Origin: Ulva prolifera
Lineage: Eukaryota; Chlorophyta; Ulvophyceae; Ulvales; Ulvaceae
Assembly: GCA_023078555.1 (NCBI GenBank)
Contig: CM041203.1
Span: forward strand, 2,371,481 to 2,435,480
DNA length: 64,000 nucleotides
Direction: 5' to 3'
Part shown: in pieces, positions 12,033 to 23,300 of the stretch
Layout: each line of letters opens with the position of its first letter
How positions within the stretch are numbered: position 1 is the first letter of the stretch
Notes under the pieces: generated by a model
Seen by the model: the letters and a program-made list of their open reading frames with translations, nothing else
Databases searched by the model: none
Told to the model about the DNA's origin: nothing
Made by a program: the position numbers and the translations under genes

Positions 12033-14690
12033 TCAAGCGGTGATGTTTTCCAGACTGTGGCCCCTGTCAATGCGCTTCATGATACCCGCAATCACCTTGT
12101 TCGGCCCGATCTCATACGACTGCTCCAGACCCTTTTCAAGCATGGTCTTGAGAGATGTCTCCCACTGCACGGGATTTGTCACCTGCACAACATCTCACAG
12201 CAGCCTCATTGACCTGAAACACCACACGCCTCCGCAAGCCAGCTGCAGCCACTCTACCAGCTGCACCAGCACAGCCACTTTCAGGCCTCATCAGCAGTCC
12301 TGCCATTCACACCTGGCGGGCAAGGATGTCCTTGATCGTGTCCGGGTCCGAGTGTGGCTGTGCGTCGACGTTGGACACGACAGGGATGCGGGGCGTCGTG
12401 ATCGGGGTGCTCGCGAGGGCCTCCTTCAGCTTGGCGACGGCGGGGCTCATGTAGTCTGTGTGGAACGCTCCCGCGACCGCGAGCGGCACGGTCATGCGCG
12501 CCTTGAACTCCGGCTTTGCGATCTCCGCCACGACCTTGCAGCCCTGCACCGATCCCTCCCATCTCTAGATCAGGTGAGACACCGAACCACGCGAGCCCGC
12601 AGGAATGGGGGGGTCCTGGTGGACACCAGATGCTGGCTTCTGCCATGCAAGCAAGCCCGCAACCTCAGGGCAAAACAGGCCCTTTCAACCGTCAAGTGTG
12701 TGCGCATCTGTACCGGCAGTACCGTACAGCGAGCGCATCGTGCGGCCGGCGCCGCTACATACAGCTACAGCACGTCGGGCACGGCGCCAGTAGCCACGCC
12801 GTTAGCATCCTCGCCGGCGCCCAGGACGCGAGGCGTGCACCAATCACTGCTGTCACCCTCCCACAGCTGATGCCGACCACACGCATGCCACAGTAGAGCG
12901 CGCTGTGTGCTGCGCACCTCCGAGCTGCCGGAGATGACGTAGTTGCCGGGGCAGAGGAAGTTGGCGATCTGCACTGAGCCCGCGCCGACGCGCTCGTTCA
13001 CCGCGTCGCAGATCTCCTGCACCTTGCCGCTGTCGAGGCCGATGACGGACACCATGCTCGACTCGGCGGCGTCCGCGGCCGCCTGCATGCTCTCGCCGCG
13101 GAGCTTCACCTGCACAGAGCGGCGGCGAGCGGGGGGTCAGGGCGGGGGCTGCTGGTCGGCAGCGCGCTGCGCGTGCGGTGGCGGCGGAGGCACAAAGAGG
13201 CAGGTTTGGCAGACGAGGGCGCATGGCCTTGCCCTCTTGGCAAGGCCATGCGCCGTCGTCTGCAACACGAGGGAGGCACGGCATGGCGCTCGCAGCTGTG
13301 TGATCCGCATCGGGGCGCCCCCCACGGCAAGCTCCACCAGGCCGTGCCTGCTCTATAGCCGCTGCAGCGGTGTGACTAGCATGTACTTCCAAGGACCGTT
13401 GTCGGCAGGAGGCGCGCGGAACCGCTGGCTGCAAGCACCCTGCCGAGTTCGCAGCATGGAGCGGCCGCAGCCGGGCACGCCGCCGCTGCAGCGCCTCTTG
13501 TGCGCATGGCGGCTGCATGAGTGCCCACAGGGCGCGATCATGGCGCTGCCACTCAACACGAGGATGCTACGCAGGTTGCAGCACCTCTACGACATCCATG
13601 CCATCGGCAAACCAGGACACAAGGCGGGGCGGCGGGGCGCACGAGGGCGAGGCCGTCCTCGAAGGACATCGCGCCGGCAAAGGCGAGGGCGGTATACTCC
13701 CCAAGCGACAGCCCGGCGGCGACGTCGGCGGACTCGACCACCTCGGGCCGGTCCTGCTTCAGCTTCTCGAGCGCCGCCATTGAGGACACGTAGATGGCCG
13801 GCTGCGACACGACCGTCGAGTCGAGCTTTTCCTTTGGCCCTGCAGGTCATAGCTCGTGTGTTCGCGACTCCGTTTGTGCGGGTGGGTGGCAAGGAGGGCC
13901 GAGATGCATGTGGCTGCTGGGGCTCACTGCTGCTTCGACAGGTGGACCGCTGGAGGGACAGTCTGAGCTCGAGCCACGATAACGGTGGACACCTCGTGGT
14001 GATTTATGATCAGAAAGAGTTGCGATGCGTTTGATGCGGAGATCGACTCTTGGTGATGTTGGGTTGGTGGTCAGGCAAGTGGCATGCGGTGCTGGCTGTA
14101 AACAAGATCTGCAGTGGAAGCAGCACCCTCAGAGCAGACAGCCAGGAGGTCGTATCCGAGGATCTCGGAGGCCTTGTCAAAGAGCTCCTTGGCTGGGGCG
14201 CAGTCGTCGCAGAGCTCCTGCATGTTTGGGACAGCTGCTGATGGCATGGACACACAGCCTGCTGCCACGGCTTTGAAACGGCAGGACATTCCGAGGAGAA
14301 TTTACGTAGTGTCTCACCTTTGCCATTCCCACGGTCTGAGCGCCTTGACCCGGGAACAGGAACGCGACCTTGGGGGCATAGTCCGAGAACTGATCATCTG
14401 CCTACACGCTGACCCACTCACTGAGATGCGGACTTTGCACGGCGTCTCACATACATCAACAGCATCCATGCATTATTACTGGTGAATGTATAGTGTAGGT
14501 CCATACCGCGCGAGCGCTGACCACTCGTGGCCGGCATCGCCTGCATGCTTGCGTCTGTCTTCAAGTCACGCCCGCAGCGAGCTGAGGACAGCATGTCACA
14601 CGACAGCACGGAACCATCGGCAGAATTATCTTACCTGCTGCGAATTGCACCGCGGACGGGCTTTTGGACTGCGAACGCTTGTGTTGCCAT
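12033..14690 (-). CDS. MCAT: Malonyl-CoA:ACP transacylase, plastid-targeted
   Basis: The enzyme transfers malonyl from CoA to acyl carrier protein for type II fatty-acid synthesis in the plastid. Exons are 14690-14635, 14540-14507 (34 nt), 14401-14318, 14217-14127, 13839-13643, 13109-12918, 12543-12313 and 12182-12033; all phases fit and give 344 residues. Residues 1-30 are basic and free of acidic residues, ending RVVSARA, as in chloroplast transit peptides. The mature part begins with FLFPGQGAQTVGMAK. The nucleophile elbow GLSLGEY has S133, the catalytic histidine is in AGAFHTDYM (H246), and PGNYVISGS and the C-terminal EIGPNKVIAG are typical. The intron after exon 2 ends in TAG rather than CAG. 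Intron 5 contains a strong hairpin (13209-13263). Confidence 0.95.
13209..13263. repeat. 55-bp hairpin in a transacylase intron
   Basis: Two 25-base arms starting GCAGACGA and ending GCATGGCCTTGCC are reverse complements with one mismatch (GAGGGC against GACGGC) around the 5-base loop CTCTT. It lies wholly inside intron 13110-13642. No clear target duplication was seen. It could be a small MITE or a simple inverted duplication. Confidence 0.85.
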
Positions 14691-14718
14691 GATGGGGACC
14701 CTGACAGGCGAGGCCGTT

Positions 14719-17224
14719 TCAAACTAGTTTGAGGAGACGCGACGCTGGAAGATGAGACACCGACAAAGGCGGACGCTTCGCACCGTGAAGCTTCTCTTTC
14801 GCAGGAACCACTTGCGCCACAGGCTGCAGCCCGTCGATCATCCTGGAGAGGGCGTTCTTTGGCTGGTGAAATCGCTTGTGTCTACCAGGTGCACGATTCG
14901 ACGGCACAGTCAGCTTGGGACATCCATGTCTCCTGGCCAGGCCGTTGGTGCCCAACGCGGTCTGTACAGCAAGATGGAGCCCAAGGACACGAGCCGGCAC
15001 GACACCGATGTACGATGTGTATCTCCCAAGCATGCACCCAGATGCCCCAAAGTCATCCTCCTGTCCCACAATGACTTGAGCCGCACTCCCAGCCCCTGAA
15101 CCTCCTCGTTTCTTCTGCGCAGTTCGCGCTTAGTGTATTATCGTAGGACTCATGGCCGCATCCTGAGCGCTGTTTCAAGGCAGCTCCAAACCACACCGTG
15201 TGCCACACCGCTGGCAAAGTGTTACACAAACCATATTGTCATACTGAAAGCATAAAAAGCTACGCACATAGCAAGTTCGCAGGTGATGCAATGCTTTGTC
15301 CCTTTCTATCCCCCCCCCGCCTGTATGTGTTCTACTGCTGGCGCGAAGCAGCAACTACTGATGCAGCTTGATGGTCCTACCTGTCCCGAGGCATGCACTG
15401 CTACGCTAGCCTTCGCATCTTTCCGGGAGCCTTGTACCCTTTCTGGGCGTATCCCTTCTGAGCGTACTGCACCAGCATACTTTATTCAGTGTAGGTGTCG
15501 AATCCGTGACGAATGCAAGAGAGTCAAGCACCGGCACCACGTCCAGACTTTGCATCCATACGAAGCGCAGAGCGCTGGACCAAGTGGCAAAAACAACATT
15601 CGGACGACGAAGTTCACATCTTACTGCTTGGTAGGCGTGGAAAACAAGATAGGAAGGGCACGTGCCCGCTTGCCCGAGCCCATGGGTGCATACTCCACAT
15701 CCTGCATATCCTGACTGGGCTGCATCTTGTTCCAGACCTCGGACGTCATTGAAGAAAGGCTGAACAGAAATTCATCAGGCATCACGACTTTCGCCTGTCT
15801 GCTCCGCCTGTTCTCCTTTCCAGACAGGAATCCGTCAAATCCCTGCCCATTCGAGTTCAGGTAATGTGAATGTTGCAGCACATTTAAGCGGTAGTCGTCA
15901 GCACATCCACCTTTTACGTCACGGAGTGATGCGGGGTTGGGTTAGCATGCAGCAATGACCACATGGCAAAGCCGTGGCAGCACTGGTCGCTCACACAAGA
16001 TCACATGTAGCTGGTGTGATCAATATGTTGCAGCCCTGTCTACAGCATATCACAATCAAGTTGCTTTCCGAGGCTGTCACACCTTCAGTACGCTGCCCAG
16101 CTGACTGCTCTCGGCTCCCAGATACTGTGACTCTAATTCCTCAATCTGCAACATGGACATCCTCTCACTGTTGTGACCATGAATTACTGCAAGCTCGACA
16201 CAATAGCAGTATGATAAATCACCTTTCTTTCGACCTTGTAAACTTCAGTCCTGGCGGCATCTCGCAGCTGTACTGTCCGATCCAGTGTGGACATGATGCA
16301 CCTACGCCACGGTTGAGTTGCAAAATGCAGCCCGCCGCAGGGGAGCGATGAAAAGGCAAAACCGACCAGTTATATCGTAAACGCTGCCTAAATGCAAATT
16401 CGTGGCCTGTTCGCGGTGAGTGACGGCTCCCGGCCAAGCCCGCGGGACCCAGCAACTCTCTCCCAACTCAGTTGTATTGTCCAACTCGTCAATATTACTC
16501 TCAGCCCAGCTGGCTGCAGTGCTACGCGTGCCACTTCGTGCCCCTGGCGCGATGTGCACTCGCCGAAGCGATGTTGGTGGACGTGGAGTCCCGTGATGTC
16601 GAGTCGAACTGTGGTGAACGACTGGTCGCTCCAGGGTGAAAAGGCTGGCTCACTGTCAGCTGCCAATCATGTATTTCTCTTTGATAAAAACATTCTGCAC
16701 ACGCGCCAGTGCGCTGATGCTTCTGTGCAGGTTCAATCAGCCAATACTCAGGGGCACCGAGTATAAACATGGACTGCTCGTCTGCGAGGTGAATGTAGGG
16801 CTGCACAATCTTATTCCACGTGAGATCACAATCGCAGTTGAGGGTCGGAGGACGCACATCATCGCGCGCTGGCATCAAGAGCTGCCAAATGCACGTTCAT
16901 GCACTCACGATTGCTCACTACGCTCCACTTGTACTTCGTGAGAAGGCCGATGCAAGAAGGCGTTCCAAATTGCCTTGCAAGGACTCGCAACACATGCATT
17001 TGGTCACCAGGCTGGTATTCCCCGTGCCGGCGTGCCGCAGCGAATGTGGTCCGGGCTGTCGCGCACATGCATTGCGCAAGAATCCACTCAGCACTCGCAG
17101 AAAGGCCCAGCCCACGGACTGGGTCCAGCATCGGTTTCGTGAGACCTTTGAGTCAATCCGCAAAGCTGTGCATTGGTCTCACCTCGCTAGGAAGCCGGAA
17201 CGGCCGCTGCAGATGCGCGATCAT
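14719..17224 (-). CDS. Probable unidentified multi-exon gene
   Basis: Several minus-strand blocks have coding character and lie between the transacylase start and the divergent capping-enzyme gene. A likely first exon (17224-17183) encodes MIAHLQRPFRLPSE and ends at a GTGAGA donor. Later blocks include one near 17060-16925 (EYQPGDQMHVLRVLARQFG), one near 16870-16750 (LTWNKIVQPYIHLADEQ), one near 16670-16500 (QSFTTVRLDITGLHVHQ), one near 15880-15650 (VVMPDEFLFSLSSM) and a last block ending at 14719 (SYIGVVPARVLGLHLAVQ). I did not recognise the family and could not fix all exon joins, so the span is approximate. The blocks may belong to more than one gene. No catalytic motif, membrane segment or signal peptide is obvious. 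Confidence 0.35.
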
Positions 17225-17323
17225 CCCCGTGTCAAGCGCATAACATAAACTTGGCCAGCCCAAGCTCGAAATGGTTGCCCATAACGCGCTCTAGAGCAAA
17301 ATTGGAACGCGCTGAAGCCAGAT
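17225..17323. promoter_or_regulatory. Putative bidirectional promoter
   Basis: Only 99 bases separate the proposed ATG of the unidentified minus-strand gene (17224) from the capping-enzyme ATG (17324). Any core promoter for both must lie in or close to this gap, or inside the first introns. No TATA box is evident. The call depends on both proposed starts. Confidence 0.35.
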
Positions 17324-20300
17324 ATGGGCGGGAACGGGCAACAGCACAAGCGAGAACGTGAAGGTGCCTTCCACGAAACGCCATTTCGCATTTGTGTGCT
17401 CCCTAGGGCAGCAAAAACGACGCCATAACGTAGCCTATCGCGAGACATGTGAATGCAGCGCACAATGTGGGTAAGACAGGTCGTTTTCCTCGCAGAATCT
17501 GCACCCGCAGATGAAGAACAAGCCAAGAGGCTCAGGGCCCTAGCAGCCCTGAAGGCCCGAGTCGCGCCTCAGCCTGTGGCCACGCAAGATCCACCATCAC
17601 TGCTGTCAGCCAATGGTGAAGGAGGCCAGTCACCCCCGAACGGCGGGCAGCTAGCTGCAACAGGGACCGGTGCAAGGCATGAGAATAATGGAGCAGGGCC
17701 TCCTGCGGCTGAGGTTGACCACGAAGATCAACCAGACGCGCAAGGGGAAGGAGATGCGTGGGCTGAGGACCATGACGCCCGGGATGCAGCCTTGTTCGAT
17801 GCAGACATCGGGCAGGACTATGACAACCAGCTGAATGCGTCTGAGCAGCACTGGGAAGAGCAGAACTTTGCCCAGAAGCTGCCTCCGGGATGGGCAAAGT
17901 GCCCCAACTCGGGCAGCGAGCTGGCTGGCCTGTTCCCAACAAAGGTGTGTCTAAGCAGGCCTCACCCGTCCCGTGGCACACACCTCGTCAGCCCCGTAGC
18001 TGGGGGCGAGGTCGCCTGCATGGGCGTGGCTGCAGCCTGGTGGGATGCCAAACTGCGGCCGAAGTTCCCGAGCGCTCAAGCGTGGGCATGCTGTGCGCCC
18101 ATCGCGCCATACCACACCACCCATCGGCACCCCCACTTCAGCCCCATGCCTAGCTCGATTTGCATAACACTTTGTCTGCAGTAGCCCCCCACCCCTCCCC
18201 GCATACACCGCCCCTGCTCCTGTGACTGGGGCTATACCACCATGCACACAAACATACACAAATGTGGAATGCGCTCGTGCCCGGCCTAGTGCCATGAATG
18301 AGCGAGTGGGTGTGCGAGTGTGTTCCGAGAACCGGCCCGATGCCCGGCCTCTGTCTCTGTGTGGCTACATGCACCAATATATGCATGTCAGCGGCATGTA
18401 GTCTGAGGCAGCTCCCCACGTTGCTCAGCCCCACGCCATGCACCCACACCTGCCCAGCACCGCACACGCACTTCCGAATACCCACCCTCAAAGTGGTCCG
18501 AGCAAACCCGACAATACCACAACAGAGTACAACACCACACGGCCGTGCCACGCCGCAGGCGCCGTTTGGCGGCATGCCGGGCCAGAAGGTCCCCCCGGTG
18601 TACCAGTGGAAGCCCTCAGACGTGGTGGCACACCTGCGGGACACCTGGGGCGTGCGGGTCGGCACCGTCATCGACCTCACGATGTCGCGCCGCTACTACA
18701 AGCCCGACGAGTTCCTGTCGCTCGGCATCCAGCACATCAAGATCCCGTGCCGCGGCCACGGCCAGGTTCCCGAGGCGAAGCACGTCAACCTGTTTGTGTG
18801 GGAGGTGCGCAAGGCGCAGAAGCTCGCGCAGGACGTGTGGGAACAGGTGTGCTGCCAACCCTCTGCGCCTGCGCCTCTTTCTCCAGAGTTTTACATTCCT
18901 GTTATCTCCATTCGCTACCGGAGGGAGTACCCTGTCCGCACATGGTCCAGGCGGTCTCTGTACCAGCGAAGTATGGTCCTCAAATTTATGCCAAGTTGTT
19001 GTCACTGTGGATACTGCTGGGAGTAGCGGGCGGTGGGGATGAACGCTGCCTTCTCCAGGGAACTTGCTTGCTGGGCTCTGCCGGCTGATTCCTGATCCAG
19101 AAGCGGGTCACTGCCTCGAGCTCGGCCTACTCCGCGGCTTTACTGTGCAACGGCCTGTGCTAATGCACCATGTTCACCTGCCATGGTGGTGACAGCATGT
19201 GCCGCAGAACAGCTCAACTGCTGTCGGGAGGAATATGGTGCTGTGTTCAAGAGGTTTCATGAATCATTGTCGCTACAGTCCGACAAGCAGCCATGGGATG
19301 ATCGCCAGCCGGGACGACACGACCCTGCAGCCTTCCCAAGTGCAGACGCTCCTCGGTGCTGCAGGAGAAGGCCCTCCTGCGGAAGTACGACACAGAGCAG
19401 AAGGAGTACACCGAGTCGACGCTGCCGGAGTTTGAGCGCCAGGTGGCCTCGGGCACCCTCCCGGCGTCCGCGACCCGGCCGGCGGCGCCGCTGCAGAAGC
19501 TGCCGAAGCAGCAGCGCGCGCTGGTGGAGCACCGGGAGCTCGTGATGAAGCGGGCGCGGGTGATCGTCGTGCACTGCACGCATGGCTTCAACCGCTCAGG
19601 CTACATGCTCGTGCACTACCTCATGCGTAACAACGTGACGGCGACGGTCGCGCAGTGCATCCAGGCGTGCGGACCCCTCGCCGCCAGCTTGAGCTGTTCT
19701 GGAGCTGTCTCTGGTTCGTGGCTACGTGAGAGCTTGGGGGAGGGGGTTTGCCTTTTGTGCCTTGTGGGGGCACGAGCGTCTCACTGTTTCTGGGTGGTGA
19801 CGCAGTGTATTGGACTGCCTGATGCTGTCGAGATTGTGCATGAAGCCTGGGTGCTGCCCGGCAGTCGCCTGTTGTGCGAGTGTGGGGCTCCAGGCAGTCA
19901 TCATCGATCGGCGCCGGACCCCATGAAGACACACACCCAACCGGACCCCCCCAGCTGCCCATTGACGTTGACGTTGACAGAGTTCCGCCGCCCCTGCTCG
20001 GCCCGCCATGGCCGGGGGCCAGAGCGACATGCGTGTGCTGTGGGCGAGACCTTGGGAGCAAGCCCGATCGGGGCCCCTCCCGATGGCAGAGGACTAAGGG
20101 GCGACTGCGTGCAGGTTCACCAAGGCGCGGCCCCCCGGCATCTACAAGGACGAGTACATCCAGGGGCTCTTTGACTACTACCGACAGGCACGGCAGGAGA
20201 GTGGCGCAGGGGCCATCGAGACGCCGCTGGTGCCCGCGTGGAAGCCCGGGGATGACTCCCCGGAGAATTTCGTCGATGGCCCCAATGGCCCACAGCTGTG

Positions 20301-23300
20301 CGAGAGCGACGACGGTGGGGGGCACCTCCTTGCGAGAGTGCTGTTCATGTCGATTGATCCTGTCAGATCGAGGGGCTTGGTTCTGACTCTGGCCCCTGGC
20401 GTCCGTGCTGGTGGGCACGTGCGATGTTTGCTGCGCGGTGTGCGGGGGACGCGACAGGTGCATCGGATTGTCATCGGGCGGACGCCTGAGATGTGCATCC
20501 AGTCAATCGGATCCGTCTCCGTATGATCCGGCACAGCAAGCCTCTGCAGCTGCCAAGGAGTGTGTATGGTCGTATATGCTCCCCAGTTGCTTTTGGGCCG
20601 CTGGAGACGCGCCCCCGTGGCCCGCTGCTTGCCTGTAGTTTCATGAAACCGGAGGCTCGTCGGGACGGTGGGGGGCATGGACGTGTTGAGCCAGCTGCAG
20701 CAGCTGCGGCCGCGGGGTCATGCCTGTGCAGCCGGCAGCGCCCCGCCCGATCTCATGTGTGCTTGCAGTGTCAAGGCGGCACTATTGAGTCCGGCGCTAC
20801 GCCGTGTGCAGTGGCGAGCTCTTTCATGTGCTGCCTGAATCAGGCGCCCCAAAACCAGTCAAATGCAGCTGATTGTGGGGCGCTGCTGCAGAGGACGCCA
20901 AGGAGATGAAGCACGACGACCCTGTGGGGGAGGAGATCCACGAGGAGGAGGCCAACATGTACCGGGAACACGTCGTCTCCCAGGCGCGTCCCCCCAGCCT
21001 CCCCTCCTGGCTGCCTCCAGGCACCCTGCAGTGCACCGGGTCCTGCTTGCGTAGCTGCTGTTCAACTGCCTCCAAGCGACCGAATGCTGTGCCTGCCATC
21101 GAGCTGCCGCCTCCCTGTGCCGTGAACCGTTGCCTGCACAGTCACTCCTGGCTGCTGTGCAGCCATGTCTTGGTCAGCGTAACTTACAGCACCGTTGCCC
21201 CGCCCTGCACAGGGAGATGACATGTGCCATGCTTGACGCCTGTGTTTCGTGGTCACAACTTAAAACTTTGCGGGAAACGAATCCAGCAGAAGACACCCTT
21301 TCGAGCCGTTCGTCCACACTGCAGCATGCACCAGGCAGATCGCCGTCTTCTTGACAGAGCGAAGAACAGCCTCAGTAGCGCGGCCGTGACGTCATCGGGG
21401 CCGTGACGCTCACTGTTCCGCGGCCGATGTGTGGTCACAACGTGATCAACTCCCGACCAGTTTCGGAACGCACAGTTCTCCTGTGTGGCTGATCAACTCA
21501 GCCGCGGCGTGCTGTGCAGCTGCGTGCGGAGTTCCTGCAGCGGCGGGACCCCGCCGGGGAGGACGACGGCATGACGGAGAACGACCTCCAGAAGCTCCGC
21601 AACTACGCCCGCCGCCTCGAGTTCCCCGGCTCACAGCCCGTCTCCCTCTCCAATGACAACCAGGACCTCCTGCACCGCCACCGGTGCGCGCGCGTGCTGC
21701 GCATGCTGTGCTGTGCTGTGCTGTGCGGCCTGCAGGTCCATCTTAGTCTGCTTGCAACGCATACCGCCGCGTTCCCCCATTTAACCCCAAAAAGTCTGCC
21801 TGATTTCTGCTTGGAGGGTATGCAGCATGGAGAATCTTCCGTTTGCATTCCGTCAAGCCGAAATGGAATCTGCATGCTAGGTCTGTGATCGCCGCACGAG
21901 ATTGCGTGTGACATGAGCTAGGAAAGACAGCTGCTCTGAGGCGGAGTCGCTGCTTCGCGCCGCCGATTGCCGGAGGTGGGGATGCACGGCAGCACCCCCC
22001 TGCACTACCTCTGTCGCGCACACACACTGCCGTCGTCGGTGACGCAAGGCCTTCTGAGCCCGAGTCAGATTCAGCTGCGGCGCCCTCACTCACGGCCCAC
22101 CGTGGCCTTCTCAGCAACACTCAGACTTCGCTGTGTTTGTCTGGCACTCCGGCACGGGGGCCCGGTCAAAACCCGGGGAGGCCAACTCCACCCCCCACCC
22201 TCCCCCACCAGGCGTGGCCTAGCAGCAGGCTGTGCAGGTACTGGAGCACGTGGAAGGCCGACGGCACCCGCTACATGGCCTACCTCTGCCACAGCGGCAT
22301 GTTCCTCATCGACCGCCGCATGCGCATCACGCGCGTGCACATGCGCTTCCCTGTGGCGCCGCGGCGGCCGCCGATCGGCATGCTCGCCGCGCGCGACCCC
22401 GCCGCCTGGGTCGCGGCCTTCAGGGGCGGCACCCTCACGCGCCCCGCCGCGCTGGACCCTGTGCAGCTGGCCCTGCACCACATGACGCTGGTGGAGGGGG
22501 AGATGGTGATCGACGAGTTGCCTGGTGGCGGGACGGAGCGCGCGTTTTACGTGTACGATCTCATGATGATCCAGGGCGTGCTGGTCACGGATCTGCCATG
22601 GAAGGTGCGGCAGCCCGCCGGCTGCGCACCATGCAAGCATGCACGTACATGTGGACATGTCGGTGTACAGTCGTGAGGTCTTGGGCAGGAGACGGTCCAC
22701 CTGGAGCTCATGCAGTAGAGAGCAAAAACTCAGGCCATCTGCTGGGTTTTGTGCTGGGGATCTGCTTGCGCGGCGCCAATGTGCTGTGCACGCTTTGGTG
22801 GGCGGAACATGGACACCCTGGCAGTCGTCCGACGCCTTCAACTCCCTGTGTGAACTTGTGAGCAATAATTTTTTCCCAAGAGCGCCCAGATGCACCGGAT
22901 CTCGGCGCCCAGTGTTGCGCGCCCATTGCGGCATGAGGGTGTTGCCGGGCGGCGCCGTGACGGCAGCCGCGGCGATGTGCAGCAGCGGTACATGCTCATG
23001 GACGAGGTGACGCGGCCGCGCAGCGAGGAGGCCGCATGCATGCGCCGCGGCGGCTGGCCGCACAAGTACGACTACACGGCCGAGCCGTTCCGCGTGCTGC
23101 GCAAGGAGTTCTGGCCGCTGCACGACCACGCGCAGCGGCAGCGCCACTTCCTGCCGACGATCCGCCACGAGAACGACGGCCTCATCCTGCAGGCACGGCC
23201 CCCCCTTTCAGGCACGCCTGTATGGCTCGTCATGATTCAGCGCTGTAATGTTCGGTCCGGAAAGTGTTGGTATGCTTGTATGCGTTTGCATGAGCTGTCT

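Noticed and set aside
17453-17495. ATG at 17453 as the capping-enzyme start
   Set aside because: The codons just before 17496 read like an intron 3' end (TTTTCCTCGCAG), and an upstream 40-nt exon from ATG 17324 joins in exact phase.
19621-19680. GC donor after the capping-enzyme phosphatase exon (CAG|GCGTGC)
   Set aside because: A GT donor two bases later (GTGCGG) fits phase 2 and restores the conserved AFTKARPPGIYK junction.
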